Source of the DNA: an uncultured Saprospiraceae bacterium
GTDB lineage: Bacteria > Bacteroidota > Bacteroidia > Chitinophagales > Saprospiraceae
DNA length: 64,000 bases
Direction: 5' to 3'
NCBI GenBank assembly: GCA_937139495.1
Contig: CAKZQC010000048.1
Location: 20,404-84,403, forward strand
Shown here: one piece after another, positions 34,931 to 44,126 of the stretch
How positions within the stretch are numbered: position 1 is the stretch's first letter
Layout of the letters: every line of letters starts with the position of its first letter
Translations under genes and position numbers: made by a program
The notes under the pieces: model-generated
Told to the model about the DNA's origin: nothing
The model's database searches: none
What the model saw: the letters and a program-made list of their open reading frames with translations, nothing else

Positions 34931-36041
34931 ATTTTGCAGAAAAAATAGTTTGGTAGAATCTCAATAGTTTTTGTTCTTCTTTTTCCCAAACAAAAACCGC
35001 TCTTGCTTCCTTGCAAGTGGTTTGTAAATTTTGATATAAATCAGGTTCTACTCGCAATCGCTGAATAGCGTTGACGATGGTGTCTATTTCCAAATCATCT
35101 AGTAGTACACTTACTGGATATTGACCATTAATCGTCGCATACTCTGGGAAGTTCATATTCAGGGAAGGTTTGCCCAATTGCATATAATCAAAAAATTTGT
35201 TGGCTAGCGAATAATAATAATTCAGCCCTTTGTTTTGCAATAAATTGATACCAATATGTGCTTGCTGCGTTAGTTTTTGTAGCTCTTGCGGAGCAATAAA
35301 CCCCCAGAATTTCACTTTTTCTGTTACGTTTAGCTCCTTGGCTAAATCTCGTAAGGATTCCGACAAATCGCCCTCTCCTGCTAGCCAAAAAACAACTCCT
35401 TCGAGCTGCTGCATAGCCGTTATCATTTCTTCTAGTCCTCGCCCATCGTTTAGTGCTCCTTGATAGAGCAGTATTATTGGCTGTTGCCCTTCGGGCAATG
35501 TCGTCCAAGCAGCTTTGGGCTGTGCAAAAGGTACATTTCTGATAACGCTGAAAGGCGTACCGTACTTTTGCTCAAATACTTCTTGTAAGCTGTCGCAAAC
35601 GGTGTAGCAATAGTTAAGATTAGGAATCGTACGTTGAGCGACCCATTCCCAAGCGGCTTTTACTTTGGGGCGATTGACTACCTCTGGCACTTCCGTGAAA
35701 TATTCGTGGGCATCATAAATACAAATTTTCCGCTTGATTTTGCTACTGTAATAGCCTGCCAAAATGGTATCTAAATCAATACTACAAACGGCATCAAATC
35801 GACTGAACAACAAGAATAAAAATAAGCGAGTATTGTATTCCAAATAAAATAATTTGCCTTGATTGAACCAACAAGAAAGTCTTTTTTGTTCAAAAACCTG
35901 CTTTTTGATAGCGACAGAAGTAGCACGCCTACGCCCTACCAACAACACCTCATAACCTGCCGTAGCCAAACTACTAGCAATACGAATCATGCGCTGGTCG
36001 TATGTCAAATCATTGGTAACAGTAAGTATTATTTTAGGCAT
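34929..36041 (-). CDS. Family 4-type glycosyltransferase
   Basis: This 370-residue GT-B protein begins PKIILTVTNDLTYDQRMIRIASSLATAGYEV (acceptor-domain N-terminus), has CIYDAHEYFTEVPEV and a donor-domain ILLYQGALNDGRGLEEMITAMQQL, VFWLAGEGDL, and NKFFDYMQLGKPSLNMNFPEY (sugar-nucleotide end). This pattern fits surface-polysaccharide transferases. No linked polysaccharide genes are adjacent; a TauE permease gene on the same strand ends 18 bp upstream. Confidence 0.85.
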   Translation of the reverse strand: MPKIILTVTNDLTYDQRMIRIASSLATAGYEVLLVGRRRATSVAIKKQVFEQKRLSCWFNQGKLFYLEYNTRLFLFLLFSRFDAVCSIDLDTILAGYYSSKIKRKICIYDAHEYFTEVPEVVNRPKVKAAWEWVAQRTIPNLNYCYTVCDSLQEVFEQKYGTPFSVIRNVPFAQPKAAWTTLPEGQQPIILLYQGALNDGRGLEEMITAMQQLEGVVFWLAGEGDLSESLRDLAKELNVTEKVKFWGFIAPQELQKLTQQAHIGINLLQNKGLNYYYSLANKFFDYMQLGKPSLNMNFPEYATINGQYPVSVLLDDLEIDTIVNAIQRLRVEPDLYQNLQTTCKEARAVFVWEKEEQKLLRFYQTIFSAK

Positions 36042-36059
36042 TTGATTGTTTGAAAATTA

Positions 36060-36809
36060 TTAGTTCGACAAAATAAAAACAGTAGCTTTAGCTATCATCA
36101 CAATTCCTAACACTAACATAATATAATACACATATTTGCGAAATGCCTCAGGATTATCAAATTTTTGATTGATGTATTTGCCAATAGGCGTTGCTATCAA
36201 AACAGCTGGTAATGCTCCTAAATAAAAATAGCCAATTTTTTCGTTATTAAAATTACCAGCATACCAATGTGTTAGAATAATCAACATGGTTACATAAGTA
36301 AAATAGCCCTGCATCGTTGCCCGAAAAGCTTGTGGATCCCATTGACGAAACAAGCCATAAATAACCACTGGAGGTCCTGTAATATTGTATGCTCCACCAA
36401 ATAGTCCCGACACAAAACCAAACAAAGAAGCGTAACGATTATCTTTGAGATGTGGCATTTTTGGTGCAAATAAATTAAATAAAGCCAATGCTACGATAAT
36501 GGATCCAATCGTAATTTTGACCACCTGTGCATTGCCGTACTTTGCTACCGCAATACCTATTGGCACTGCTACCGAAGCCCCAATCATAATCTGAATAATA
36601 CTCTTGTATTTTATTTCTTTTCGAGATCGAATGACGATCAGCAGTGTTGTACTCAAAAATAATAAAGGAATAAGTGGGGCTATAAATGATATATCGAAAT
36701 ATAGGGTTAGCAGCGACATCGCTACCAAATTAAATCCAAATCCAAAAGTAGAATTGGTTAGTGCTGCCAAAAAAATAATGGACACTAAAAAAATAAATTC
36801 TCCGCTCAT
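36060..36809 (-). CDS. TauE/SafE-family permease
   Basis: The 249-residue inner-membrane protein has about eight TM segments and the family pattern GFGFNLVAMSLLTLYF near the N-terminus and LFGFVSGLFGGAYNITGPPVVIYG in the middle. TauE/SafE proteins export sulfur-containing or organic anions; the substrate is not deducible. It lies 18 bp before the glycosyltransferase on the same strand. Confidence 0.88.
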   Translation of the reverse strand: MSGEFIFLVSIIFLAALTNSTFGFGFNLVAMSLLTLYFDISFIAPLIPLLFLSTTLLIVIRSRKEIKYKSIIQIMIGASVAVPIGIAVAKYGNAQVVKITIGSIIVALALFNLFAPKMPHLKDNRYASLFGFVSGLFGGAYNITGPPVVIYGLFRQWDPQAFRATMQGYFTYVTMLIILTHWYAGNFNNEKIGYFYLGALPAVLIATPIGKYINQKFDNPEAFRKYVYYIMLVLGIVMIAKATVFILSN

Positions 36810-36979
36810 TTGTTGTTTTGTTTATAACTATAAAATCACCCTTAAAAGTAACGCTTTTATAGTCATAAATCTATTTCTGAGAGTAAAAGGCAATACTATA
36901 CTGTGAATCCCTTTACTAATGCACAAAAATGACAGCTATATGAAATATGGCTATTTTTTTAATAAAAAAAACTATTCGT

Positions 36980-38071
36980 TTAGTTATTATCATATTTGCT
37001 TTCTAAGTACTTAATTGTTTGAGGACGCCCCCTACTTCGAGCAAAATCTAGTGCATTTTGACCATCAATCGTGCTGTTCAAATCCGCATGATAGTGCTCG
37101 ACCAGCTTTTTGGTAAAATCTAATCTTCTATCACCACGTTCTATCGCCAAAAAAAGGAGCGGCATATATCTCCGTCCAGACCGATGATTCGGCGACAGTC
37201 CTATTTTTAGCCAAACTTCTGCTTCTTCGACTTCTCTATCAGTATTTAGTGCATCAACCTGTAGGCTCGAAAAATCTAATTCTAAGGTTTTGAAATATGT
37301 GGGGGATTCCTCGAATGCCCATTGCCACCTAGTAGAAATTATGAAAGTAGATTGTATTAATCCAACATTGAGTTTTTTAGAAACGCCTTCTTTGACCAAA
37401 TACTTGACTAGTTCTATATTACCTTCTGCATACATTAGATTGATAGTATCCATCTCAAATCCATTTTCTTTAAATAGCTTGACATACTTCCGAACAGTCT
37501 CTTCTGTATCAAACGAAGGATCATCCCTCGTACTATTTTGTATAATTACTTCTAGTGGCAACAAATTTCCATCACCTTTGAGATAAGGTGTCGTTAGATA
37601 CAAGTCAGCTCCTTTTTTTATTAAATATTCCGTTGCCCTATAGGCATCTTTATTAAATCTGGCAGGATTGGTTCTGATGAGTTTATACAACAGGGGTGTT
37701 TCTTCTATATAAACATTTTCGTGCGTTTCTTTGACAAAATCTTTGACAATAGGAATACTAGCACTTAATTTTTTTCTAGACACACTGTATTGATGAATAG
37801 AATTAACCTTAAACCCTTGTTTTATTAATTTATCAATTTTTTCAAAACTAGGCTTTTCCTTTTTCCATTCTGCATAAAAATCGACCTCATATAATGTTGT
37901 TCTATCTACTTTGAGAGTAATAGCAGCAGTTGCGTCTGCTCTTTCTTTTATACGCTCGTCCAGTTTACGTACATATTCAAGATTCTCTTCCTCTCTAGAT
38001 TTTCTTGTTTCTTTGGTATTGCAGGCAGTTATCAAGATTAGTACAAAGAGTATCAGTAGTTTGATTGGCAT
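36980..38071 (-). CDS. Lipoprotein with ankyrin-like repeats
   Basis: The N-terminus MPIKLLILFVLILITAC has the lipobox at Cys17. The rest (363 residues in all) is a chain of helical pairs, some of which read as ankyrin repeats: GNIELVKYLVKEGVSKKLN, and near the end YMPLLFLAIERGDRRLDFTKKLVEHY then DGQNALDFARSRGRPQTIKYLES. Surface or periplasmic ankyrin proteins usually mediate protein contacts. The exact number of repeats is uncertain. No catalytic motif seen. Confidence 0.7.
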   Translation of the reverse strand: MPIKLLILFVLILITACNTKETRKSREEENLEYVRKLDERIKERADATAAITLKVDRTTLYEVDFYAEWKKEKPSFEKIDKLIKQGFKVNSIHQYSVSRKKLSASIPIVKDFVKETHENVYIEETPLLYKLIRTNPARFNKDAYRATEYLIKKGADLYLTTPYLKGDGNLLPLEVIIQNSTRDDPSFDTEETVRKYVKLFKENGFEMDTINLMYAEGNIELVKYLVKEGVSKKLNVGLIQSTFIISTRWQWAFEESPTYFKTLELDFSSLQVDALNTDREVEEAEVWLKIGLSPNHRSGRRYMPLLFLAIERGDRRLDFTKKLVEHYHADLNSTIDGQNALDFARSRGRPQTIKYLESKYDNN

Positions 38072-38254
38072 TTATTAGGTAATTTGGTGTTAATTTAAAA
38101 ATGCTCTTCATCAAGCATTTCCAATATAATGTTTATATGCAAATTATGTATTGCAATTACTACGAAGTTGTTTATCTATGTCTGTCCCGTCACAACAAAA
38201 GCCCCTACAATTCTGTTAAAAATGAACTTTAAACCACTTACATAAAACAACAAT

Positions 38255-38713
38255 ATGCCGCACTTTCTCATCGAAAAAAAAATACAACATTTACCCCCTG
38301 CTAAGGGTGGCTATCATTATCTAGAAATTGAAGCTGAAACAGTCCTGCAATTCAAAAGGAAAGCAGCCACGCCGCTACTCTGCGAACTAGAAGACCAGTT
38401 GACGATAGCCGTTCGATTGAGTTTGCTAAAAGGCGAAAACTATGCTATTGTACTAGAGCGAAAGCATTTGTTGGCAATTGCCAAAAAGGCAGGAGATACC
38501 ATTAATATCAAGTTGTACGAAGACCCTAATCCATTGGGTATTGAGAATCCCGCTGTTTTGGTTGCGATACTCGAACATGATGCTGTAGCAGAAGAAAAAT
38601 TTGAGCGACTAAGCAAACACGAAAAAAAGGAATTTGTAGAGATTATTACGCCTATTGCCGACTTAGAAAATCAAGTAAATAAAATATTTGAACTGCTCAA
38701 TGCTCTAAAATAA
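38255..38713 (+). CDS. DUF1905/YdeI-like protein
   Basis: Residues 1-90 read as DUF1905 (PPAKGGYHYLEIEAETV, then strands ending AKKAGDTINIKLYEDPNP). The second part (PAVLVAILEHDAVAEEKFERLSKHEKKEFVEII) resembles the YdeI/OmpD-associated domain, whose family has an uncertain link to bacteriocin tolerance. 152 residues, cytoplasmic. It is the first of a compact run with the GH113-like gene 4 bp after it, suggesting co-transcription. Confidence 0.65.
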   Translation: MPHFLIEKKIQHLPPAKGGYHYLEIEAETVLQFKRKAATPLLCELEDQLTIAVRLSLLKGENYAIVLERKHLLAIAKKAGDTINIKLYEDPNPLGIENPAVLVAILEHDAVAEEKFERLSKHEKKEFVEIITPIADLENQVNKIFELLNALK

Positions 38714-38717
38714 AACC

Positions 38718-39779
38718 ATGCTGTATCTTTTCAATTCCAAATGGTGGCTTCTATTGATTGGAGTCACCCTACTTACTGTTAGCAGTTGTCAGCAGCAAAA
38801 AACGCTTGGCTGTACCTCCCCTGTACAAGCGGGATTGGTCAAAGACAAAATGTGTGGCATGTCGATTACAGCACCCAAAAACCCCTTTGTAGGCGACCCG
38901 ATGTTGCCACTCAATGAATTGGGCGTCAAGTGGATTTCTTGTTTACCTTATTCTATTTTTCACAAAAACAATCCTACCATAAAGACAATCCATGGTGCTT
39001 GGTGGGGCGAAACGAATGAAGGCGTTTGTACGACGATTGATCATGCTCATAGCCACGGAATCAAGGTCATGCTAAAACCCCAGCTTTGGAATTGGGAACA
39101 GTGGATTGGTGCGTTTGATTTGGAAACAGAGGCACAATGGGACACTTTTGAGCAGTCTTATACGACCTTCATTATGCGCTGGGTGCACTTGGCGGACAGT
39201 ATGGAAGTGGATATGTTTTGTATCGGCACCGAAATCAAAAATTCGGTAGAAAAACGCCCTGACTTTTGGCGTGGCTTGATTGACTCTATTCGTCAAGTAT
39301 ATAAAGGCAAATTGACGTATGCCACCAATTGGGATCATTATGAAAAGATTGTCTTTTGGGACAAATTAGATTATATCGGTATAGATGCTTATTTTCCGTT
39401 GCTCCGAGATACCACGCCTGCTGTTTGTGACCTCAAAGAAGCTTGGTTGCCGACGGTGGATAAGCTAGAAGCCTTTTCTGCGAAGTGGACAAAGCCTATT
39501 TTATTTACGGAATTTGGCTACCTCAGTCTTGATGGCTGCACCCACAATACTTGGGAACTCGAAAAAGATAGGCACAGTGCCGCTATCAATCAGCAGGCTC
39601 AAGCCAATGCCGTACAAGCTCTCTTGGAAGCCTTTGGCACCCAAGACTGGTGGGCAGGTGGTTTTCAGTGGAAATGGTACCCCAACAAAAGTGCCGCTCT
39701 GGGCGAAGGCGAAGCGGCAAGAGATTATACGCCACAAGATAAATTATGTGCCGATGTTCTCAAAAAAATGTATAACTGA
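38718..39779 (+). CDS. GH113-like glycoside hydrolase lipoprotein
   Basis: The 353-residue protein has a lipobox at VSSC24, then a TIM-barrel domain. Markers of the GH113 beta-mannanase-like family are FCIGTEIKN with the acid-base Glu172, DYIGIDAYFPL, and ILFTEFGYLS with the likely nucleophile Glu265. This suggests a surface- or periplasm-anchored hydrolase of mannan or a related glycan. Other Glu-containing motifs are intact, so an active enzyme is plausible. It lies 4 bp after the DUF1905-like gene and 24 bp before a lipocalin-like gene. Confidence 0.85.
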   Translation: MLYLFNSKWWLLLIGVTLLTVSSCQQQKTLGCTSPVQAGLVKDKMCGMSITAPKNPFVGDPMLPLNELGVKWISCLPYSIFHKNNPTIKTIHGAWWGETNEGVCTTIDHAHSHGIKVMLKPQLWNWEQWIGAFDLETEAQWDTFEQSYTTFIMRWVHLADSMEVDMFCIGTEIKNSVEKRPDFWRGLIDSIRQVYKGKLTYATNWDHYEKIVFWDKLDYIGIDAYFPLLRDTTPAVCDLKEAWLPTVDKLEAFSAKWTKPILFTEFGYLSLDGCTHNTWELEKDRHSAAINQQAQANAVQALLEAFGTQDWWAGGFQWKWYPNKSAALGEGEAARDYTPQDKLCADVLKKMYN

Positions 39780-39803
39780 ACCCCCAATACTATAACTAAC
39801 ACA

Positions 39804-40265
39804 ATGGACAGTACCTTACAATTGCAACAGCTCGCTGGCAAGTGGTATATCAACCAAACCAACTTCCCGATGTGGCTCAATGGCAGCAGAAAAAACCCTA
39901 CTTTCAATTATGAATTGCAACACAAAAAAAAGCAGCTTGGTCTAAAAGATGTGGTCGCTTTTGACAAGAATAACCAGCAAAAAACGATTGTTGGTTTTGA
40001 CCGACCTACTGACGAGACCAATACGAGTTTCGTCTGGAGAGGCAAAGGCTTATTGTTTATTGCGAAAAGCGAATGGAAAATACTTCATTTGGATACGACC
40101 CTAAATTGGATGCTCATCAAGTTTGAAAAAACGCTTTTTACGCCTGCTGGTTACGATGTCGTTTCTCGACAAAAAATATTGCCGCAGGCTACCCAGAAAG
40201 TAGTAACAGAAATATTGCGACAACAAGGAATCAAAGAAATACTAACCACACTCGAACAACAATAA
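39804..40265 (+). CDS. Lipocalin-like protein
   Basis: 153 residues, beginning near LAGKWYINQTNFPMWLNG, the G-x-W signature of the lipocalin fold, then alternating beta strands (NPTFNYELQHKKK, KTIVGFDRPT, TSFVWRGKGLLFIAKSEWKIL). No signal peptide is seen, so it is predicted cytoplasmic. It may bind a small hydrophobic ligand, but this is inference. It follows the GH113-like gene by 24 bp; a second lipocalin-like gene, which is a lipoprotein, lies 206 bp downstream. Confidence 0.6.
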   Translation: MDSTLQLQQLAGKWYINQTNFPMWLNGSRKNPTFNYELQHKKKQLGLKDVVAFDKNNQQKTIVGFDRPTDETNTSFVWRGKGLLFIAKSEWKILHLDTTLNWMLIKFEKTLFTPAGYDVVSRQKILPQATQKVVTEILRQQGIKEILTTLEQQ

Positions 40266-40340
40266 GATAAATCCTACCATTGCTTTTGTTTGACTAGTTC
40301 AAGCAGAGCTAACATACTCAAATTCAAATAAGAGGTGCTT

Positions 40341-40375
40341 TTTGTTTTGGTTGCTGCTAGGTTTTTATATATTTG
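40341..40375 (+). promoter_or_regulatory. Promoter of lipocalin-like lipoprotein gene
   Basis: TTTG (40341-40344), 23 bp, TATATTTG (40368-40375): a good match to TTTG-N-TAnnTTTG, about 96 nt upstream of the start at 40472. Confidence 0.6.
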
Positions 40376-40471
40376 ATAACAACATAACCCAAGACCAATA
40401 TATTATGTTAATAAAGTGATTTATTGACCAATGATGTTCGTCTTTTATTCACAAAAAAAATATTCTTTTAA

Positions 40472-40852
40472 ATGAAAAACTACTTACTTTTATTTGCTTG
40501 TTTATGCTGTTTGGCGGCTTGCAATACGGATACGACACAAGCAACAAAAGCTAGCTTACAAGGTACTTGGAAATTGGAAACTGCCAAAGTAGATGGTCAA
40601 GATCGCATGGAGATGTTGAGTGGAACTGTTTTTGAATTTGATGCCGAAAATGTCACTTCCAACCTATTGCCTGAGTTTGGTTTAGATAATCAGACGATGC
40701 CTTATACGCTCGAAGATGGCAATATCAAAATCCAAGATAAAATTGTATTAAATATCAAATCCTTGGACGAGGAAAAATTAGATATAGCCTTTGATTTTCA
40801 ACCAGAAGGCACACCCAAACCGTTTGAATACGAACTAGGATTCCGTCGATAG
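40472..40852 (+). CDS. Lipocalin-like lipoprotein
   Basis: Signal MKNYLLLFACLCCLAAC with a lipobox at Cys17. The mature part starts with LQGTWKLETAKVDGQDR, the G-x-W motif of the lipocalin-like family, then DGNIKIQDKIVLNIKSLDEEKLDIAFDF strands. 126 residues, probably anchored in the outer or inner membrane. A strong terminator and then a palindromic mobile element follow. Confidence 0.75.
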   Translation: MKNYLLLFACLCCLAACNTDTTQATKASLQGTWKLETAKVDGQDRMEMLSGTVFEFDAENVTSNLLPEFGLDNQTMPYTLEDGNIKIQDKIVLNIKSLDEEKLDIAFDFQPEGTPKPFEYELGFRR

Positions 40853-40874
40853 AATCAACGTACCACCAAAACAA

Positions 40875-40920
40875 AAAGAGAGGCTACTGCACATAATGTG
40901 CAGTAGCCTCTCTTTCTATT
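40875..40920. terminator. Terminator with 20-bp perfect stem
   Basis: 40875-40894 and 40896-40915 are exact reverse complements (20 bp each, one unpaired base between them in sequence), with flanking A and T runs. It directly abuts the 161-bp element at 40922. Confidence 0.9.
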
Positions 40921-40921
40921 A

Positions 40922-41082
40922 AAGGTTATGCAAGTAAATTTCGTATGGCGAAGAAAATATCTTTTCCCGATTAGCCGCACCAAATGCTCACGTAGTAGCT
41001 ATGGCTACTACGTTGTGCTTTGATTTGCCAATCAAAAAAATCTATCTCTCCACCTGCATACAACATCTATTCACATAACCTT
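40922..41082. mobile_element. 161-bp palindromic MITE-like element, long form
   Basis: Ends AAGGTTATG and CATAACCTT; the flanks TATTA and TATTT match at four of five bases. The element is one long imperfect palindrome. Its centre holds CGTAGTAGC-TATG-GCTACTACG, which with flanking A and T gives a 10-bp stem. The outer parts match the short copy at 1691-1770 read in the opposite direction. It lies between a terminator and the 3' end of the M1 peptidase gene. Confidence 0.7.
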
Positions 41083-41113
41083 TATTTTGTCCGTGTCTTG
41101 GAGTCGGTTATTT

Positions 41114-43036
41114 TTACTCTCCCCAAACGTTATTTTCTCGGTCAATATCTGCCATACGCAAAGAAGGATCAATTTCAATTTTTTCGATTTTCTTTACATC
41201 TATTGGCAAGTTGAGTTGATAAACAGGGTGTGTCCAAGCCCAATCAGGCATCACTACACGCTGTCCATAAACCATTTCATCTTTCTTTTCGCCACGCATC
41301 ACTACGGTTGGAATGTAGTAGTTCTTGGTCTTTGTATTTTTGCCATCTTTGTAGGTTACTACTACTTCTAGCGGCATGTGCATACGTCCTTTTCTTTCCA
41401 GAAATACAGTCGTTCCTTTCTTTTCGAAGTCCCCCCCTTCCAAGAAATATTTACCTTCGAGTGCTTTGGTAGCCGTGGTATCTTTAGAACCTTTTTTAGA
41501 CTTCACTACGTCCACTATATTGTAGTCAATCGTATTGGTTGTATTGACCCATTGCTCTTTGTACCAATCCAATTCTAGTCCTGATTCTTTTTCCATTATT
41601 CGAATAAAATCATTTGGATTAGGGTGCTTAAACGCCCAGGTATCGTAATATTTAAGCATTGCATTATCAAACGTTCCCTCTCCTACTATGTAGTTAAGTT
41701 GCCCCAAAAATACCGCTCCTTTGGAATACGATGCTTGACCATACGCAAAGTTAGTATTGAAATAATCTGCGTGCGTCGTCAATGGCTCTTCTACGCCACT
41801 TTTTGCCAAATAATTGTAGCCTCTGTAAGAACCATCGTGCAGATTGCCCCCTTGATTGTTGAACAAAAAGCCCATCACGACACTAGACGTGTAAGAAGTA
41901 AATCCTTCGTCCATCCAAGGATACAAACTTTCGTTGGTCGCCAACATCATTTGGTACCAGGTGTGCATCAACTCATGCACCATCACACCTACCAACGAAC
42001 CAAAATTACGTTTGCCCGTAATCAATGTTCCCATCGGGTATTCCATACCGCCATCGCCACCTTGTATGAACGAATATTGCTTGTAAGGATATTTACCATA
42101 GCGAGCTTGCACAAATCCGAAAGCCTGCACCATTTTTTTCTGCGACTTTTTCCAAACATCTTTGATGTTTTCGTCATCTTGATACAAGAAATGCAAAACC
42201 AAACCATCGTTCCCTACTTCTTGTGTATCGTGAATATAATCAGGGTCTGCTGCCCACATAAAATCATGTACATTTTCTGCTTTGAAATGCCATTTTATTT
42301 TTTCGCCTTTTGGCAATTCGACTTTAGTACCTACTGGCTCGTAGCCGTGTCCTACTTCCGTAGGATTTTGCACAATACCCGTACCGCCTAATGTGTATTC
42401 GCTGTCGATATTGATTTTGACATCAAAATCGCCCCAAACACCATGAAACTCTCTACCTACATAAGGATTGGAATGCCAACCTTGATAGTCATATTCGGCT
42501 ACTTTGGGATACCATTGCGACATCGAAAACTCGACCCCTTCGGCACTCATCCAACCCGAACGTCTGACCTGCAAAGGTACTTGGCTCTCAAACTCCATAT
42601 ACAAAGTCGTTTTGCCTCCTGCTGGAATTGGAGTCGGCAACGTCACTTCCATAATCGTTTCTTCTACCAAGAAAGCTGCTTCTTTGCCATCTTGCTGCAT
42701 TTTCAGAATCTTATGATAGCCTTTTTCGTCATTCTTCAGTTTAGAAATTCTGTCCGCTACACGTTGGTCAGGATCCTGAATCGTTCTCGAACGAACGTCC
42801 ATCATACTATTTGGCTGAAAAGCATTGAAATACAAATGATAAAATACCTTATCAATAGTTTCGTTAGAATTGTTGTGATACACGACAGATTGCTTGCCTG
42901 TGAACTGATGTTTCTCTGCATCTACATCAATATCCATATCGTATTCTACTCGTTGTTGCCATCTTTCTTGCTGGGCAAATATTGCTGTATTCATCAGCAA
43001 AAAAGCAACTAAAAAGTTAATTGTTGTTTTGGTCAT
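41114..43036 (-). CDS. M1-family metallopeptidase
   Basis: The 640-residue exported protein has a signal peptide (MTKTTINFLVAFLLMNTAIF, AQQ cleavage) and a Zn site HELMH at 354-358 with Glu377 in WMDEGF (H-E-x2-H-x18-E). In place of GxMEN it has GGMEYP at 329-334, common in distant bacterial M1 enzymes. It is probably a periplasmic peptidase. The long C-terminal part ends with a strand-rich segment and no T9SS signal. Promoter at 43078-43111. Confidence 0.92.
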   Translation of the reverse strand: MTKTTINFLVAFLLMNTAIFAQQERWQQRVEYDMDIDVDAEKHQFTGKQSVVYHNNSNETIDKVFYHLYFNAFQPNSMMDVRSRTIQDPDQRVADRISKLKNDEKGYHKILKMQQDGKEAAFLVEETIMEVTLPTPIPAGGKTTLYMEFESQVPLQVRRSGWMSAEGVEFSMSQWYPKVAEYDYQGWHSNPYVGREFHGVWGDFDVKINIDSEYTLGGTGIVQNPTEVGHGYEPVGTKVELPKGEKIKWHFKAENVHDFMWAADPDYIHDTQEVGNDGLVLHFLYQDDENIKDVWKKSQKKMVQAFGFVQARYGKYPYKQYSFIQGGDGGMEYPMGTLITGKRNFGSLVGVMVHELMHTWYQMMLATNESLYPWMDEGFTSYTSSVVMGFLFNNQGGNLHDGSYRGYNYLAKSGVEEPLTTHADYFNTNFAYGQASYSKGAVFLGQLNYIVGEGTFDNAMLKYYDTWAFKHPNPNDFIRIMEKESGLELDWYKEQWVNTTNTIDYNIVDVVKSKKGSKDTTATKALEGKYFLEGGDFEKKGTTVFLERKGRMHMPLEVVVTYKDGKNTKTKNYYIPTVVMRGEKKDEMVYGQRVVMPDWAWTHPVYQLNLPIDVKKIEKIEIDPSLRMADIDRENNVWGE

Positions 43037-43077
43037 TTTCTTTTATTTTGTTTGCGAATGTCTTGTATAATAGTCCT

Positions 43078-43111
43078 CAAAAGTACTGTTTATTGGTAGG
43101 AACTACACAAA
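43078..43111 (-). promoter_or_regulatory. Promoter of M1 peptidase gene
   Basis: Minus strand: TTTG (43108-43111), 22 bp, TACTTTTG (43078-43085). This is a good Bacteroidota promoter, about 40 nt upstream of the start at 43036. Confidence 0.65.
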
Positions 43112-43208
43112 AAAACCTCCAAAGTTTGCAACCGACTATATCCCTGTAGCAAGATGTAGTACTTTAACGCCCTCCTAAGAAATAGAATGAAGCAGCTTAG
43201 AGCCTCTT

Positions 43209-43982
43209 CTAATCTATCAGCTGATAGCGGTCTCTATCTTGCAAAAATGGATAATCTTTTCGCATTTTATGCAAGTGTGTTTTAGTAATCGTTTGCTGCT
43301 CAACCGATTGTATATCGTTACAATGATACAACACTTCGCCTGCGGGATCAATCAACATCGAATCGCCTGTATAGGTATATTTCCCAGCATCGATTCCTAC
43401 CCGATTGACCGCAATCACATACGCCTGATTTTCGATAGCCCGAGCGAGCAATAAGCTTTTCCAGTGATAGCTGCGCTGTGTGGGCCAGCTCGCTACGTAG
43501 ATTGCCAAATCGTAATCTTCTACATTTCTATTCCAAACAGGAAAACGCAAATCATAACACACAAACAAAGCAATTTTCCAACCTTTGTATTCCACTATCC
43601 CTTTTTTTTGTCCTGCGGTATAGGTTTCATGCTCCTTACCCATCGCAAAGAGGTGTTTTTTGTCATAGTGATACAATTCGCCATTGGGCTGCACCCAAAG
43701 CATCCGATTATAATAATTCCCGTCCTCTTTGATAATAACAGAACCTACAATTACGGTCTGCAATGTTGCCGCTTGCTCTTTCATCCACGCCACCGTTTTG
43801 CCAGTCATGGGCTCTGCTAGTGCTGCGGCATTCATACTGAACCCTGTACTAAACATTTCGGGTAGCACAATAATATCCGTTGCTGTTATTTTTGCAATTT
43901 TTTCTTGGAGCAATACCAAATTACCTGCTATATTCTCCCATTTCAAATCGGTCTGTACTGTCGTTATATTTAAGCTGTCCAT
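43209..43982 (-). CDS. Nitrilase-superfamily amidase (omega-amidase type)
   Basis: 257 residues with the catalytic triad Glu42 (VLPEMF), Lys108/109 (YDKKHLF) and Cys142 (FVCYDLRFP). The sequence around Cys fits the YafV/omega-amidase group, which hydrolyses amides such as alpha-ketoglutaramate in salvage of methionine or glutamine transamination products. Cytoplasmic, single-gene unit. Substrate is inferred from the family only. Confidence 0.9.
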   Translation of the reverse strand: MDSLNITTVQTDLKWENIAGNLVLLQEKIAKITATDIIVLPEMFSTGFSMNAAALAEPMTGKTVAWMKEQAATLQTVIVGSVIIKEDGNYYNRMLWVQPNGELYHYDKKHLFAMGKEHETYTAGQKKGIVEYKGWKIALFVCYDLRFPVWNRNVEDYDLAIYVASWPTQRSYHWKSLLLARAIENQAYVIAVNRVGIDAGKYTYTGDSMLIDPAGEVLYHCNDIQSVEQQTITKTHLHKMRKDYPFLQDRDRYQLID

Positions 43983-44126
43983 TTAGTATCTTACTTTTTT
44001 TTTACTTATTTAATAGATTACAAGTCGTTCAATTTAACAAACAACTCTTAAAAAAGTCGTATTTTGAGCTACTATTTTAATTTCCATTCGCTGAAGCTGT
44101 TCCGCAACTTCTCCTACTTTATAATT

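Noticed and set aside
41624..42391. A 255-codon plus-strand open frame opposite the M1 peptidase gene
   Set aside because: It is antisense to a strongly supported gene with intact M1 motifs, lacks a recognisable domain, and is rich in His, Cys and Ile as expected from antisense reading.
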